A stretch of DNA of 29,905 bases, taken from assembly GCF_000711695.1 (NCBI RefSeq), contig NW_013546868.1, forward strand, positions 1 through 29,905, read 5' to 3'. Numbering within the stretch: the first letter of the stretch is position 1; each line of letters begins with the position of its first letter. The position numbers were made by a program, and so were the translations under genes. The notes below the pieces were generated by a model. It ran no database searches, was not told the origin of the DNA, and was given only the letters and a program-made list of their open reading frames with translations. The DNA comes from Tilletiaria anomala UBC 951 (lineage: Eukaryota > Basidiomycota > Exobasidiomycetes > Georgefischeriales > Tilletiariaceae). Shown piece after piece: positions 10,617 to 20,794 of the stretch.

Positions 10617-12502
10617 GCTTTGCCTGTCGCCTTGCGCACTTGATGGAGAAAGGAAGACTCGTGGCTTGATATGCCGGCTTGATGCCTGCCTTCAGATGAT
10701 TGATACCGACGTCCCGGTCGTCAGCATTCGTTTTCAGATGGCTGAATTTGTGTTTCGCCGTTGTAGAGAGAGAAAGATGACGATTGCAGCTCGAAAGGAA
10801 GCTGACAAAGGATGTGAGTCGTGCAAGTATGAATGCGAGCTGGATGGATGAAGACGTAGAGAGCACCGCGACGCTCGTGGAAGAACAGCTTGCTAGTCGC
10901 TAGCACCTGAGGCAGCCGTTGTCAATGACATGCGCTTGGACACAGGCTGATGCTTGGATCTCTTTTGCTGCTGCAAGCCAGATGTGCGATGACGAACTTG
11001 CCTCTGAAATGAGCAGAGTGAGGGCGGACGCTGTCAGCAGCTCGTCAAACAGGCGCTGCCAGCACCAAGCCGTGTTACAACTGGGTGTCGTTGCTTTCTG
11101 TTTGTGCGGCTTTGAGCGCCTCACCGGGTCGCGGACGCAACAGCGGATAGGACGGAGGGATGACGAACCGGTTGACCCACCTTGTGAAACTTTTCTGGCC
11201 GACGCTCGCCCTCCTTTTGTGGACACACACGCCTCCTGGCGCAGCTTTACGATGGGGGCAGGCTGCTACTTGTTGGAGCACGACGCGCGCAGGCGAATCA
11301 GCATGTCCGATCCATGCAGCTGACACACACGCACTCGACTCTGCTGCAGTCTGCACGCCTCTTCACCGCCTCGCTACTAACATGGAGAAGAGTATGTACC
11401 CAGCGCAAAGCCAGCTGTAATGGGAGGATCAAAATATATTTTAGCTGCTCGAGGATCCCACTCACAGACAGCCTGCCTTCCGAGTACGAGCGCAAGCCCA
11501 AACTCACTTTCAAGACTACTTGCCAAGCTAATAGACCAGCCAGGCGCCTGGCACCAGAGGAGGCAGGCGGCGCGTGCGCACGTTCCACCCACAACCTTTT
11601 CCGAATTCCGCCCCTGCCGCACAGTAGGGTGCGACCAGAATCCACACTGTAGGGCTGTGTGCTCTGGCTGCCACAATGGTAGAAACCAAGAAAGGGTCCA
11701 ACCATGTTGCGACAGAGGCAACTCATACGCACCTGATCGATCCCCCAATTCACCAAGGACTTCGCGGCTTGCTGGACTGCGCCGACCGCAGCCCAGTCGC
11801 AATGCATCTACTCGGGCTGCTTGCATCATTTTCATACACATGAGCCTGGGACGTTTTGAGTAGACCGAGGCTCTGTGCAAACGTCTTTCACGCGGCGGTC
11901 GGTCGCCTTTGGCAATCCATGGTCCCACTCGGTGGACCTGTTCTGGATGCGCAGGTCACGCTTCTCGTCGGGCTGGTGCCGAACGACTCGAGCAGGGGTG
12001 GGGCGCGGGATTGGAAGCAGAGCACAGAGACCCGGCAAGAACTTTGCTTTTTTGCTCTCCTTGTGTTTTTGGACCATACAGAGTGAAGCAAGCACAGTGA
12101 TTTAAGCAACCGGCAGCTAAATGGCAGTATCATACAGATTGGAATACATGGTCAGGCTCAACGCGATCTGGATCACCGAGGGCTCAGCGCAGAGAGCTGC
12201 ATCGTCCAGGGGCTCATGCGGAAGAAAAACAGGTCAACGTGCTGACGGGCTCGCTGGCGCTGTTGTATTACATCACAATTTCTATGATACCAAGCGGCAA
12301 GCCAATGAAGATTACCCATCGTCGTTCGTGTGCTGCAATTGTCCATCAGAGAAATGATGCTGGAGAAATAGCAGATGGTACAGTAGGGGAATGCTTCCTG
12401 ACACAATGTATGCGAAATGTTCCTTGGGATGTTGGCATGAACGTGAAAGTCCATGCAATTGGGGGCAGATCGTCGGGAGAGGGGATGCAGAAATGCCAAG
12501 GC
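10617..12502. other. Cyclin upstream / ADAM downstream region, no gene recognised
   Basis: This 1.9-kb gap carries the cyclin promoter (right of 10616, read leftwards) and the 3' UTR of the ADAM gene (left of 12503). Several frames of 110-183 codons stay open on both strands, but they overlap each other and lack recognisable motifs. A short palindrome, TGCTAG-TCG-CTAGCA, lies at 10891-10905. No tRNA was found by eye. Confidence 0.55.
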
Positions 12503-15500
12503 TTAATAGCCGTTGTACTGGCTCGTGTCGACCCATGGAGAAGGTACTGCTTGTCCATGTCGAGGTGGAACGGGAGGTGGGGCATTCGGATTGGGTATAT
12601 GATCGTATCCGTAGTTCTCGTATCCAGACCCACTATAAGCCTGCCTTTGCCGCTGAACCTGCCCATAACTTGTCGGTGCCGCTGACGGAGGCGGAGGGGG
12701 TGGCATGTTGGGCGCATGGTACTGTCGTGACTGCCGCAGCGCATCATTAGCGTGTGCTGATGAAGAGCGCGAATGTCTCTGGTTCTGATGCTGCTGTGCA
12801 TCGCGGCTCCGCCACGCAGTAGACGGCACCGCCCGGCTATCGGCGTACGAGCCTCCTCGGCGCCTGCATGCGCGCACAATGCATGCAAGGATCAAGAGGA
12901 CGAGAATGGCGGCGCCGATCGTGACAGGGATGGAGATGCGCAGATTGTTCGTGTACCAGCTGCGGAACGTCGACTGCCAATCGCCACGGACGCATTCGCC
13001 GCTGCGGCAGCGCCCGCCGTAGCCGCACGATGTGCCGTCGATGAACGTCTGCTGCAAGACGAGGCAGCTGTTGCCTCCGCGCGGGTCGAGACAGGCGATG
13101 CTGCACGTACCACTCGTGCTGACAGGGCAGGCCTGCGTCAAGTTGAGACTCGTGCCCTGCTGCTGACATTGCTGGTCGCGCGACGTGCAGTGCCCAGACG
13201 CGCACATCAAGCCGTCGCTTCCGCACTCCTTGCCGTCGGGCTTGGTCACGTCCGCCGGGCATTCCGCCGACGTGCCGCTGCACATTTCGGCAGAGTCGCA
13301 GCGGTCGTCGATCGAAGGCCGGCACACTTTCGTCGATGGCGCATACTGGCATGAATCCGTGCAACACGCGCTGGCGAGCGGATCGCACCGCGAGCCGCTG
13401 GTCAGCTTGCATGTGGTCGAGCAGCACTGGCTGCCCCTCGGTCCTGCATCGCACTCTTCTCCCGGCTCTAGAATCCCATTGCCGCATTGCTGCGCACTCA
13501 ACGTTGCGCGCTCGCCGGGCGCAACAATACAATCAGACCCCAGCCCACCGCCGAGCAAGGAACAGACGTTGCCAATCGTGCAAGCGCTAAAGGTCTGCGC
13601 GCTGGGCGAGCTGACTGGGTTCATGACGTAGTCGGTCGAGCCGTAGCACGCAGACGACGAGGATGGGCAGCATGTAGCGCCATAGCTTTGCACAGCCAGG
13701 CTTCCCCGCAGCGAGCAGCCGCTCGAGCAATCATGGATCGCTCCAAAGTTGTGCCCTGTGCATGCAGAATGAAAAGTTGTCAGTGTTTTGAGACCTCATT
13801 TTATTTGGAGTCGATAGCCTTTGGAAAACGCACCTATCTCGTGTGCGATGACTTCCCACATGCTGTTCGTCAGAGAGCTCACACCCGTGCCGCTGACAGT
13901 CTGTTGTTCTTCCTGGCTCGCCTGAGTCATGCACAGCGTCCCAAGCCAAGCGATGCCAATTTCGCCACCAGCTTGCCCGCTGCCGCACGCGGTCATGAGG
14001 TGCCACAAGCCGGTTCCGTTCGTGGATCTAGAGCCTCTCCAGGCGCTAAAGTCACTCAACCGATTGTCCAGACTGTAGCTGCTGCTGCAATCTCTGTTCC
14101 ACATCGCCGAGCTCGAAGGGCTAGTCGGACACGCAGCCGATTGTACATTGAGCTCGACGACACCAATGCTGACATTGTACGTTTGCCTGTACAGGTTGCT
14201 GACCGTATTAAGATTCTCGAGCATCGCGGTTCGGACGTCGGACTCGTTGCTGAAGCGGGTCGAGTACGTACAGTCAGCTGCTGCGCCGATATACACCACA
14301 CGCGCCGCATTTGGACAGCCTTGGCGGGAACCGATCGTGCTGATATAAGACGAGTTGCTGCCTGGACCAGCAGTGTCGCTGCCGGTTGCTTGGCGACGTT
14401 GAAGTATATGCTGCCAGGCATTGTAGTCGAACGACAATTCTCTTGAAGTCGGCAAGCCGTGGTGCAAGGTGGTCCCACTTTGCATATCTGCGGAAGGTGC
14501 CTCGGAAAGCGCGAGGAGAGAACCGAAGCCGGGGAATCTTTCTCCGAGGCTGCGCCTGCGCATGCCAACAGACAAGCCAGATGGCGTCTCAAAAAAGGTC
14601 TCGCCATGGAGGATATCGCCGTTCTGGAATTTGAGGTTGTGCGCTAGCTTGTCCGAGTTGCATCCAGTTGAAAGTGTACCTTCTCCGGCCCGCTCCTCTA
14701 CAGGAGCGAGACCACGCGCGCGCATCTCGCTCTCGCTCATCCTATCTGAGCGACGATGTACAACAAGGCCAGTGCTCACATGTCCATCCAATCCACGCTT
14801 CTCAAGCCGAGGGTCGCTTGCCTGCCGCGAGGCTTCGTATCGGTCCTTGGTCTGGATGGTGTGCATGTTTCCAGTCCAGCTGAACATCCCTTCGAAGCTG
14901 GGTTGACGTCCATTCAGGGTCCCGTCGTCGTGCAGCAAAATCGACGCGTGCCCCATGATGCCGTCCGCGAAGTCACGACCGACATCCTGACCTGACCCTT
15001 CGCCGGATCGCCGCCACAGCCCTGCTTCATCTTCCGCCCTTCGGCGGTTCGAGAATGCAGGGTGCAGAACGACGCCACGGTACGCTCTAACCTCTTCACG
15101 CGAAAGCCATTCAGTTCGCTCGCCTGAATACCGCACAGTGATGCCGTCTGGATGGACGAGCTCGTCATTCGGCTCCAGATGAAGCTTGAAGGTTTGGTTA
15201 AAGGCGCGCAGAGTAAGAACGAACGAGTCGCTATGGCGGATCGTACGTCGGGAAAGCCCGCCGAACGCTTCGTATCTGCGCTCTACTGGTGGAGCCGTCG
15301 GATTGAGCGGTTCGATGGATATTGAATCTGCAAGATCAATTTGCTGCAAAGGCGATGACAACGTGCTCGATGCTGTCGTTGACCGAGACGTGCGCTTTAG
15401 CTCGTCACATTCGCATGAATTGTTTCCTTTGCCACCGTGCACTTACCTAGTACATGGTGAAAGGGCAGCAGGACGATGGACAGGAGGGCCGCAGCCAACG

Positions 15501-15522
15501 TCCGTGAGAGGGTGACTCGCAT
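12503..15522 (-). CDS. ADAM-family (M12B) transmembrane metalloprotease with disintegrin domain
   Basis: A secretory-route zinc protease of the ADAM type. Exons are complement(15447..15522), complement(13834..15327) and complement(12503..13755), with introns of 119 and 78 bp, giving 940 residues. Residues 1-25 are a signal peptide (MRVTLSRTLAAALLSIVLLP). A prodomain follows. The catalytic domain holds the zinc site HEIGHNFGAIHD (521-532), whose codons are split by intron 2, and the Met-turn YVMNPVSS (M568). A Cys-rich disintegrin domain starts CGNGILEPGEECDAG (about 614-700). A further Cys-rich part follows. One membrane span lies at about 797-818 (VTIGAAILVLLILACIV). The cytoplasmic tail is basic then proline-rich (NMPPPPPPSAAP, NAPPPVPPRHG) and could bind SH3 domains. 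All catalytic residues are present. Exon 1 was chosen because it supplies the signal peptide and its GTAAGT donor keeps frame. It faces NUF2 divergently. Confidence 0.9.
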
Positions 15523-16478
15523 TCTCTTTGCACGAAATGGTGCAGAAGGTGAGCTTCAAGTGGGACTGTCAGCTGTTGAGGGAGCGTTGAAGAGGATGGA
15601 TGGACGATCGACAGGAGGTCGAGATTGTTGGCTGTCCAGGTGGACTTTGTATGCAATGCACTTGAAATATTGCAGGCAGATTGGGTCGTTCGGTGCCAGT
15701 GACGCACAGCTTTCAATTCTGAGCTCAAGGCTCAGCGTGTGCCCGATGGACGTCCCCTTTGCATATAAGCTGGTAAAGAGAGCACTGCCCTTCTTGTAAG
15801 TGGGCCAATCCATGCGGTTGCTGCTCCAGTGGTGAAACAACCTTTGATTATTCTCCCCGGATATGTACTCTATTGACTGAACCGAGCAAGTGCTGGGGCA
15901 ATGGCTCCAGGCGTCCACTCCGGTCTTGTGCCTTCCGGGCTTCCGGTGCTCCAGAACAGTCCTGAAGAAATGCCGTGCTTTTCGATGGACGGGTAGCACA
16001 AGCCCTTCGATGCCATCCTTCATCACTTTGTATATCAAACACAATGGCTGATGCCTTTCGATCGGACCGACCCTCCAGGCTAGGCACAGCCCAAAATCGA
16101 TTGCGGTCGATTGCAGTCCCAAGAACGACGCATCGACGCCAAGAATCTCGCTCGCACCATCTCTTTCTTTCAGGGGGTTGCACGTGACCTTATTTGCAAC
16201 TCGATAATCGGCTGATCCAGTGCCAGTTACACTTGGCTGTTTCTTCCACTTGATTTCCGAGTCCCGCGAATGCTTCTGCGGCGGCACACGCGACGCGCCG
16301 AGCTCTCCAGCTGCGCGCGCACTCGCTGCTCTCTTTTGTGTGACGTTGTGTTGATTCGCATCTACGCTCTCCTTCATCCTCACGTGGCCGCTTCCATCAA
16401 ATGCAGGTGACACCACGTTGAGGTGACACAAAGCATTACTAACAGCACGCCGCGCCTGCTAGGAAGAAGTCGCACTCC
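15523..16478. promoter_or_regulatory. ADAM/NUF2 divergent intergenic region
   Basis: This 956-bp gap lies between the ADAM (leftward) and NUF2 (rightward) start codons and must contain both promoters. CATATAAG at 15762-15769 is the only TATA-like sequence I noted. On the minus strand it would lie about 240 bp from the ADAM start. The 291-codon frame described separately overlaps most of it. Confidence 0.5.
15556..16431 (-). CDS. Hypothetical 291-codon open frame in the ADAM-NUF2 gap
   Basis: An uninterrupted frame of 291 codons starts MCHLNVVSPAFDG and ends 33 bases before the ADAM start codon on the same strand. It fills nearly the whole divergent intergenic region. The composition is mixed rather than low complexity, with an internal stretch (ILGVDASFLGLQ...FGLCLAWRVG) that could fold. 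I recognise no domain. It shows no intron and no clear promoter of its own. An open frame this long is unusual in non-coding DNA, but it would leave ADAM almost no 5' UTR. It could be a lineage-specific gene or chance. Confidence 0.3.
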   Translation of the reverse strand: MCHLNVVSPAFDGSGHVRMKESVDANQHNVTQKRAASARAAGELGASRVPPQKHSRDSEIKWKKQPSVTGTGSADYRVANKVTCNPLKERDGASEILGVDASFLGLQSTAIDFGLCLAWRVGPIERHQPLCLIYKVMKDGIEGLVLPVHRKARHFFRTVLEHRKPGRHKTGVDAWSHCPSTCSVQSIEYISGENNQRLFHHWSSNRMDWPTYKKGSALFTSLYAKGTSIGHTLSLELRIESCASLAPNDPICLQYFKCIAYKVHLDSQQSRPPVDRPSILFNAPSTADSPT

Positions 16479-18266
16479 ATGGCACCGCACTCTACACCTT
16501 CATCAGATCCAATGGGCTCCGTGCCCTTGGGCACTGGCACTTCGGCGGCTCCTGGGCCTGCCGCTGTGTTCCCCGCCGTTTCGGTCAAGGAGTTGACCGA
16601 GTTTATGCCCCAGATCGGCCTCAACCTGTCGCCGGATGAAATCGCCAACCCCAGTGCTACAACCGCGCACAAAGTGTTCATTGCCTTTTTGCAGGCGCTA
16701 AGCGGCATGGACGAGGAGACGGTTAGCAGGCAGAAGACCAGGGCTTTGGGTCAGATGGAGTACAAGGTGCGCCACAAACGCATGCTCTACTGTGAGCTCG
16801 AGCATGTGTACTAACCTACCTGCTTGTCTCGTTTTCAGGAAATGTTCGAGTCAAGCTACTCTCAGCTCGTGCTTTTCAGGGAAATGTGAGTTGGTCCATC
16901 CCTCCGACCCTCAAGCGAATCTGACGACGTTGTCCTCATCCGTCTACGTACGCAGCAAGGAGATGCTCTCCTGCGCAATGATTCACGACTTTGGCCTCTC
17001 AGACATGACGCGGCCTCAGAAGAACAGGTTCAAGCGACAGCTCTCGGCGCTGCATAATTTTATGCTGCACAGGCACGATCGCATCCAAGAGTTTGATGAG
17101 CTTGTCGGGAGGAGTGAGGATCTGGTCGCTGAGCGGGATCAGCTCAAGATGGAGCTTGCACAGAAGGAGCACGAGCTCGCCAAGATCAAGTGAGTCGCAA
17201 AGAGCACTGTACCTTTTATTAGCTGCACGCACTGACGTCTGTTTGTGGACGCTCGCTTCCTCTGCAGAGAGCAAGAGAAGATGGAAGTACCAGAAGTGGA
17301 GGCCGTGCTTGCACACAACATGTCACTACAGGAGACGCTTGAACGCCTGAAGATCGCACAAGAGAAGGGAATGCGTGAGCTTGAGCACTTACTGGAGACA
17401 AAGGACGCCTACGAGAAGGAACGCATTGCGATCGAAGAGCGGATCCACGAATTAATAACAGATGTGGAGAGGCTGAAGCAGAGGATCCGACAGAGCCCCG
17501 ACGAGTTGATGAAGAAGGTCAAGAATGTTGAGGGGAAGCTGGGCAAGGCGAAGTTGGAGCTGGAGGAGAAGGAGAGGATCCTCAAGAGTCAGACCAAGAA
17601 GAGGCATGGTATGCTCATCATTGAGGAAGTGAGTGTGACGAGCAGAACGTAAATGTTGGGAAGATAGTATCTGACCGTGTTCTGTCTGTCATGTTTTCTT
17701 GACAGGAATTGAAAGCGCTCATGACTGCGATGACATCGGTGCAAGCCGAGCTCCAACGCACGCGCAAGGAGGCTTCATCGCTAGATGAGCTGTCGACGCT
17801 CATCACATCAAATGAGTCAGAGCTCTCTGAGCTGACGTTCCAGCACAAGCAGATGCAGCAAAAGATCTCGGTGGACACTGCGCGCGCGGAGCGTTTGCGG
17901 GCAGCGCTGGAGCAGAAGAGGGACATGTGGAAGCGCAGGAACGAGGAGCTTGGCGCAGTCGTCCAGGAGAAGCAGGCGCTCAAGAAGGGTCTTTTCAAGG
18001 AGGCTGGCGAGAAGGACAGGCTGTGCAAGGAGGTCGAGAGGGAGGTGAGTGAATGATGCGAACTGACCCTCGCACTAGTGATACTAAGCTGATGCCGGCT
18101 TCACCTTCCTCTACTCGTCTAACACTGCTGTATGTTGCAGATTGAAGAGATCCATCTCCAGCACCGCGCGCAGATCCTCAAGATGCAAGAAGAGAAGGAG
18201 AGCTTATCAAGGCTGGCAGACTCGTACATGACAGCTATCGGACAGAGCCTTGGGATTGCTGTCTAG
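16479..18266 (+). CDS. NUF2: Kinetochore protein Nuf2 (Ndc80 complex)
   Basis: Nuf2 is a subunit of the Ndc80 complex, which couples kinetochores to microtubules in mitosis. Exons are 16479-16766, 16839-16885, 16956-17189, 17268-17628, 17706-18044 and 18141-18266; introns are 72, 70, 78, 77 and 96 bp. The product is 464 residues (yeast Nuf2 has 451). The N-terminal half of the calponin-homology domain shows the family pattern (VFPAVSVKELTEFMPQIGL, NPSATTAHKVFIAFL). After EMFESSYSQLVLFREI comes the conserved core KEMLSCAMIHDFGLSDMTRPQ and RFKRQLSALHNFMLHR. From about residue 140 the chain is almost continuous coiled coil (ELVGRSEDLVAERDQLKMEL and onward), as expected for pairing with Ndc80. 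It ends SYMTAIGQSLGIAV. The start is the only ATG ahead of the CH domain in frame. Confidence 0.9.
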
Positions 18267-19735
18267 AAACGAATCACACCCCTACCACTTCGCTCCAACC
18301 TGTGCGGCTCTTTCTCTCGACTGTTCTTTATTGTCATGATCCGTGTAATTGTATGTTACCTTGTGATATGATTCGCGTTCCCTCCCAATCAGTGCCGCCT
18401 AAGCAGCGCATTTGTCAGTGAGCCTTTGCAGTCTCGATGTGAGCACCCCTTACTTTGCGTTAAAAAGTTCTGGTCGCGGGGTTCGGTTCATGTCCAACTG
18501 TGTAGGTAGTCACCTGGCGCCTAGCAATAAGTGATCATGTGGAGAGGCAGTCTAGGCAGGCCAATGCACTCCTTGCGGCATTGCCATGCGCGATGTGGAA
18601 GCCACTGTACGCAGAGCTCGAAAGACCCTTCCGAAGCTCAGGTCGAGTTAATGCTCCTAGCTCCGAGCAACTGCGCCACGGTCGGGCGGGCCATGACACC
18701 ATCACTCATGCCTCAGGATCCATGACCAGAAAATCTACACACTGTACGCTAGGGATGGAAGGGGCCTATCGCCGTGTGTAAGCCAAAGCGTCTGGCCACG
18801 ATTCCGGCCAGACTGGCATCTGGCTCTTCTGAGCCGCAGTGTTGTTTCGTTGCTTCGGTTCGCGATTGATGACTAGTCCACGTTCGATGTCACGCGTGCG
18901 TCGTCAGTGGAGAGGCCATCTCGACCATTATCATTGGTCTGCCTGACTTTTTGCAGTCACATGCAGAAAAAACAGACTGTATACACCCTGTGCAGTCTGT
19001 TGCTGACACAAGACCGTTGACCGTTGACGTTGGACAGTTAGCTGGCTGGCTAGTGGCTGGGCTAGCCCTGTTGTTGTCGTGTTATGGGTTGTGACTGTAT
19101 TGCCAACATCCTGCGACAGGTGTTCCCTTCACGGGCTGAGGCTGTTTGTGAATGGAATGAACAGGCGGTGAACGGAATCAGCGCGAGCGCAAATCCATTC
19201 ACAGGACGCGCTGCCGGCGTTTGGCTCCAACCTTGCAAAGGGAGCCATGTCGTTCCTATTGTTGAATCGGCGGATACGCTGTGACCGGAGGACACGGCCG
19301 AAATGATTGAGACTAACGCACCCGCAAGCTGAAGCGCCGCGGGACGGCTGCTGCATGTAGGCCTCGCACCGAAGGCCAGAGCGGGCAGCAGGATGGGCGG
19401 AAAGGAGAGGTGTGATCGGGCCCATGGACAAAGAGGCAAAGAGAGCAAAGAAAGTGTGGGATCAAGTGAAGGGTTGTTGAGGGCGCAGGGCGCAGGCACC
19501 AGCAGGCGCGCACCAGAGAGAGAATCCAGGTGAGAGCGCCGCCAATCGAGCCTGATATGCCCCAGCAAGCACAGCTCGTCCATCGTTCATTTCCCTCATC
19601 CCCCAATATCACCTCCCTTCCGACACCGCCACCATCATCAATCCTCATCAAACACTTTCTGCTTAAACGCGAACACGTCAGCAAGCACTCCAGTCACACT
19701 TGACCCTCTAGTCTGAACAAATTGCACCATCCATC
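18267..19735. other. NUF2-H1 intergenic region with H1 promoter
   Basis: This 1.47-kb stretch carries the NUF2 3' UTR and the H1 promoter. It holds the histone element cluster at 19148-19202, one ACGCGT at 18892-18897, and an inverted repeat (GTCTGGCC 18790-18797, GGCCAGAC 18806-18813). A short tandem GACCGTT/GACCGTTGACGTT lies near 19012. I see no convincing gene or TATA box. Confidence 0.6.
19148..19202. promoter_or_regulatory. Histone element cluster upstream of H1
   Basis: GTGAATGGAAT (19148-19158) and GTGAACGGAAT (19168-19178) are on the plus strand, 20 bp apart from start to start. A shortened inverted copy, ATCCATTCAC, follows at 19193-19202. The H3/H4 promoter has the same makeup: two full copies and one shortened inverted copy. 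The cluster lies 534-588 bp upstream of the H1 start codon, so the H1 transcript may start well before its ATG. Confidence 0.6.
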
Positions 19736-20794
19736 ATGTCTGCCGCAGCACCAAAGAAGGCCGCTCCGAAGAAGGCCAGCGTCAAGAAGGCGAGCTCGAC
19801 CGGCTCCAGCTACGAGGTACGTGTTGCGACGCGAACAGTTGTCGGAGCGTCCTCGGAGCAAGCTAGAACGATGGATGGGATACACGAGGACAGCTTGGAG
19901 GTATTTTGGTCACACTTTTGTATGGTGGCGACGCGACAGACGACGTCGTTGCTACCACGCTCTGTTGACAAGGACGCGCGTGCGCGCGCCTCGGCAGCAA
20001 GGGCGCCCCGCGGGACCGAACACAGACACGGACTCATACCTTACTTTGCCCATTTCAAATGTGCCTAATCACTCATTCTGACGCCTTGTATCCGTTTCAT
20101 CCACATCTCGACAAAATTTCACCGTGTTCAACGCGTCTGAAATCGATCAATAGCAAATGATCAAGGAGGCCATCCTTGCCCACCCCGAGGAGGCGCGCTC
20201 TGGAATTGGCCGCCCTACTATCAAAAAGTACATTCACCAGAAACACCCTCAGACCGTTTCCATGCCCGCCGCCTCATTCAACAACCTCATCTCTAAGGCT
20301 ATCACCAAGGGTGAAGAGAAGAAAATCTTCGTCCTACCCAAGGGTCCGTCTGGCAAGGTGAAGCTCGCACCCAAGGTCAAGGAGGTAGTCAAAAAGCCTG
20401 TGGTCAAAAAGCCAGTAGTTAAAAAGCCAGCTGTTAAGAAGGCCACACCAGCCAAGAAGGTAAATGTGCATCATCATTCACCGTCTTACTTGCCTTTAGA
20501 CGCTGATTTTTTTCTACTTGCATCGACTTGCAGCCCGCTACCGCCAAGAAGGTCTCGTCCGCGACCAAGCCAAAGAAGACGACAACATCCAAGAAGCCGG
20601 CGGCAAAGGTGAGCAGCTAATTACAGGCTATCGTCCGCCATGGCCGTGCAACGTACTTCTCCGTGCTTGTTGCGAGTCATGGCTGACGATACCTGTCGCT
20701 TACGCATTCCCGTACCACGATCGCTAACACTCAGCGCACACCTCTTATGGCCACCCAGCAGACTGTCACCAAGAAGGCTGCTGCCAAGAAGTAA
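19736..20794 (+). CDS. HHO1: Linker histone H1 (173 aa, three introns)
   Basis: Linker histone H1 binds nucleosomal linker DNA. Exons are 19736-19816, 20154-20459, 20534-20608 and 20735-20794; introns are 337, 74 and 126 bp. The 173-residue product has a basic N-terminal tail (MSAAAPKKAAPKKASVKKAS). A winged-helix H15 domain spans about 24-98 (SSYEQMIKEAILAHPEEARS, GRPTIKKYI, FNNLISKAITKGEEKKIFVL). The Lys/Pro/Ala tail includes the near repeat KKPVVKKPVVKKPAVKK and ends KKAAAKK. Exons 3 and 4 were chosen because they extend the lysine-rich tail in frame and have clean splice sites, with a CTAAC branch-point in intron 3. Intron 1 is several times longer than any other intron in the window. Confidence 0.92.

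Noticed and set aside
11377-11928. A 183-codon minus-strand frame (and an overlapping 169-codon frame at 11298-11807)
   Set aside because: The two frames overlap on the same strand, both are Arg/Ser/Cys-rich, and neither shows a motif.
13487-14446. A 319-codon plus-strand frame
   Set aside because: It lies antisense to the ADAM catalytic and disintegrin coding region, whose motifs and splice sites are certain.
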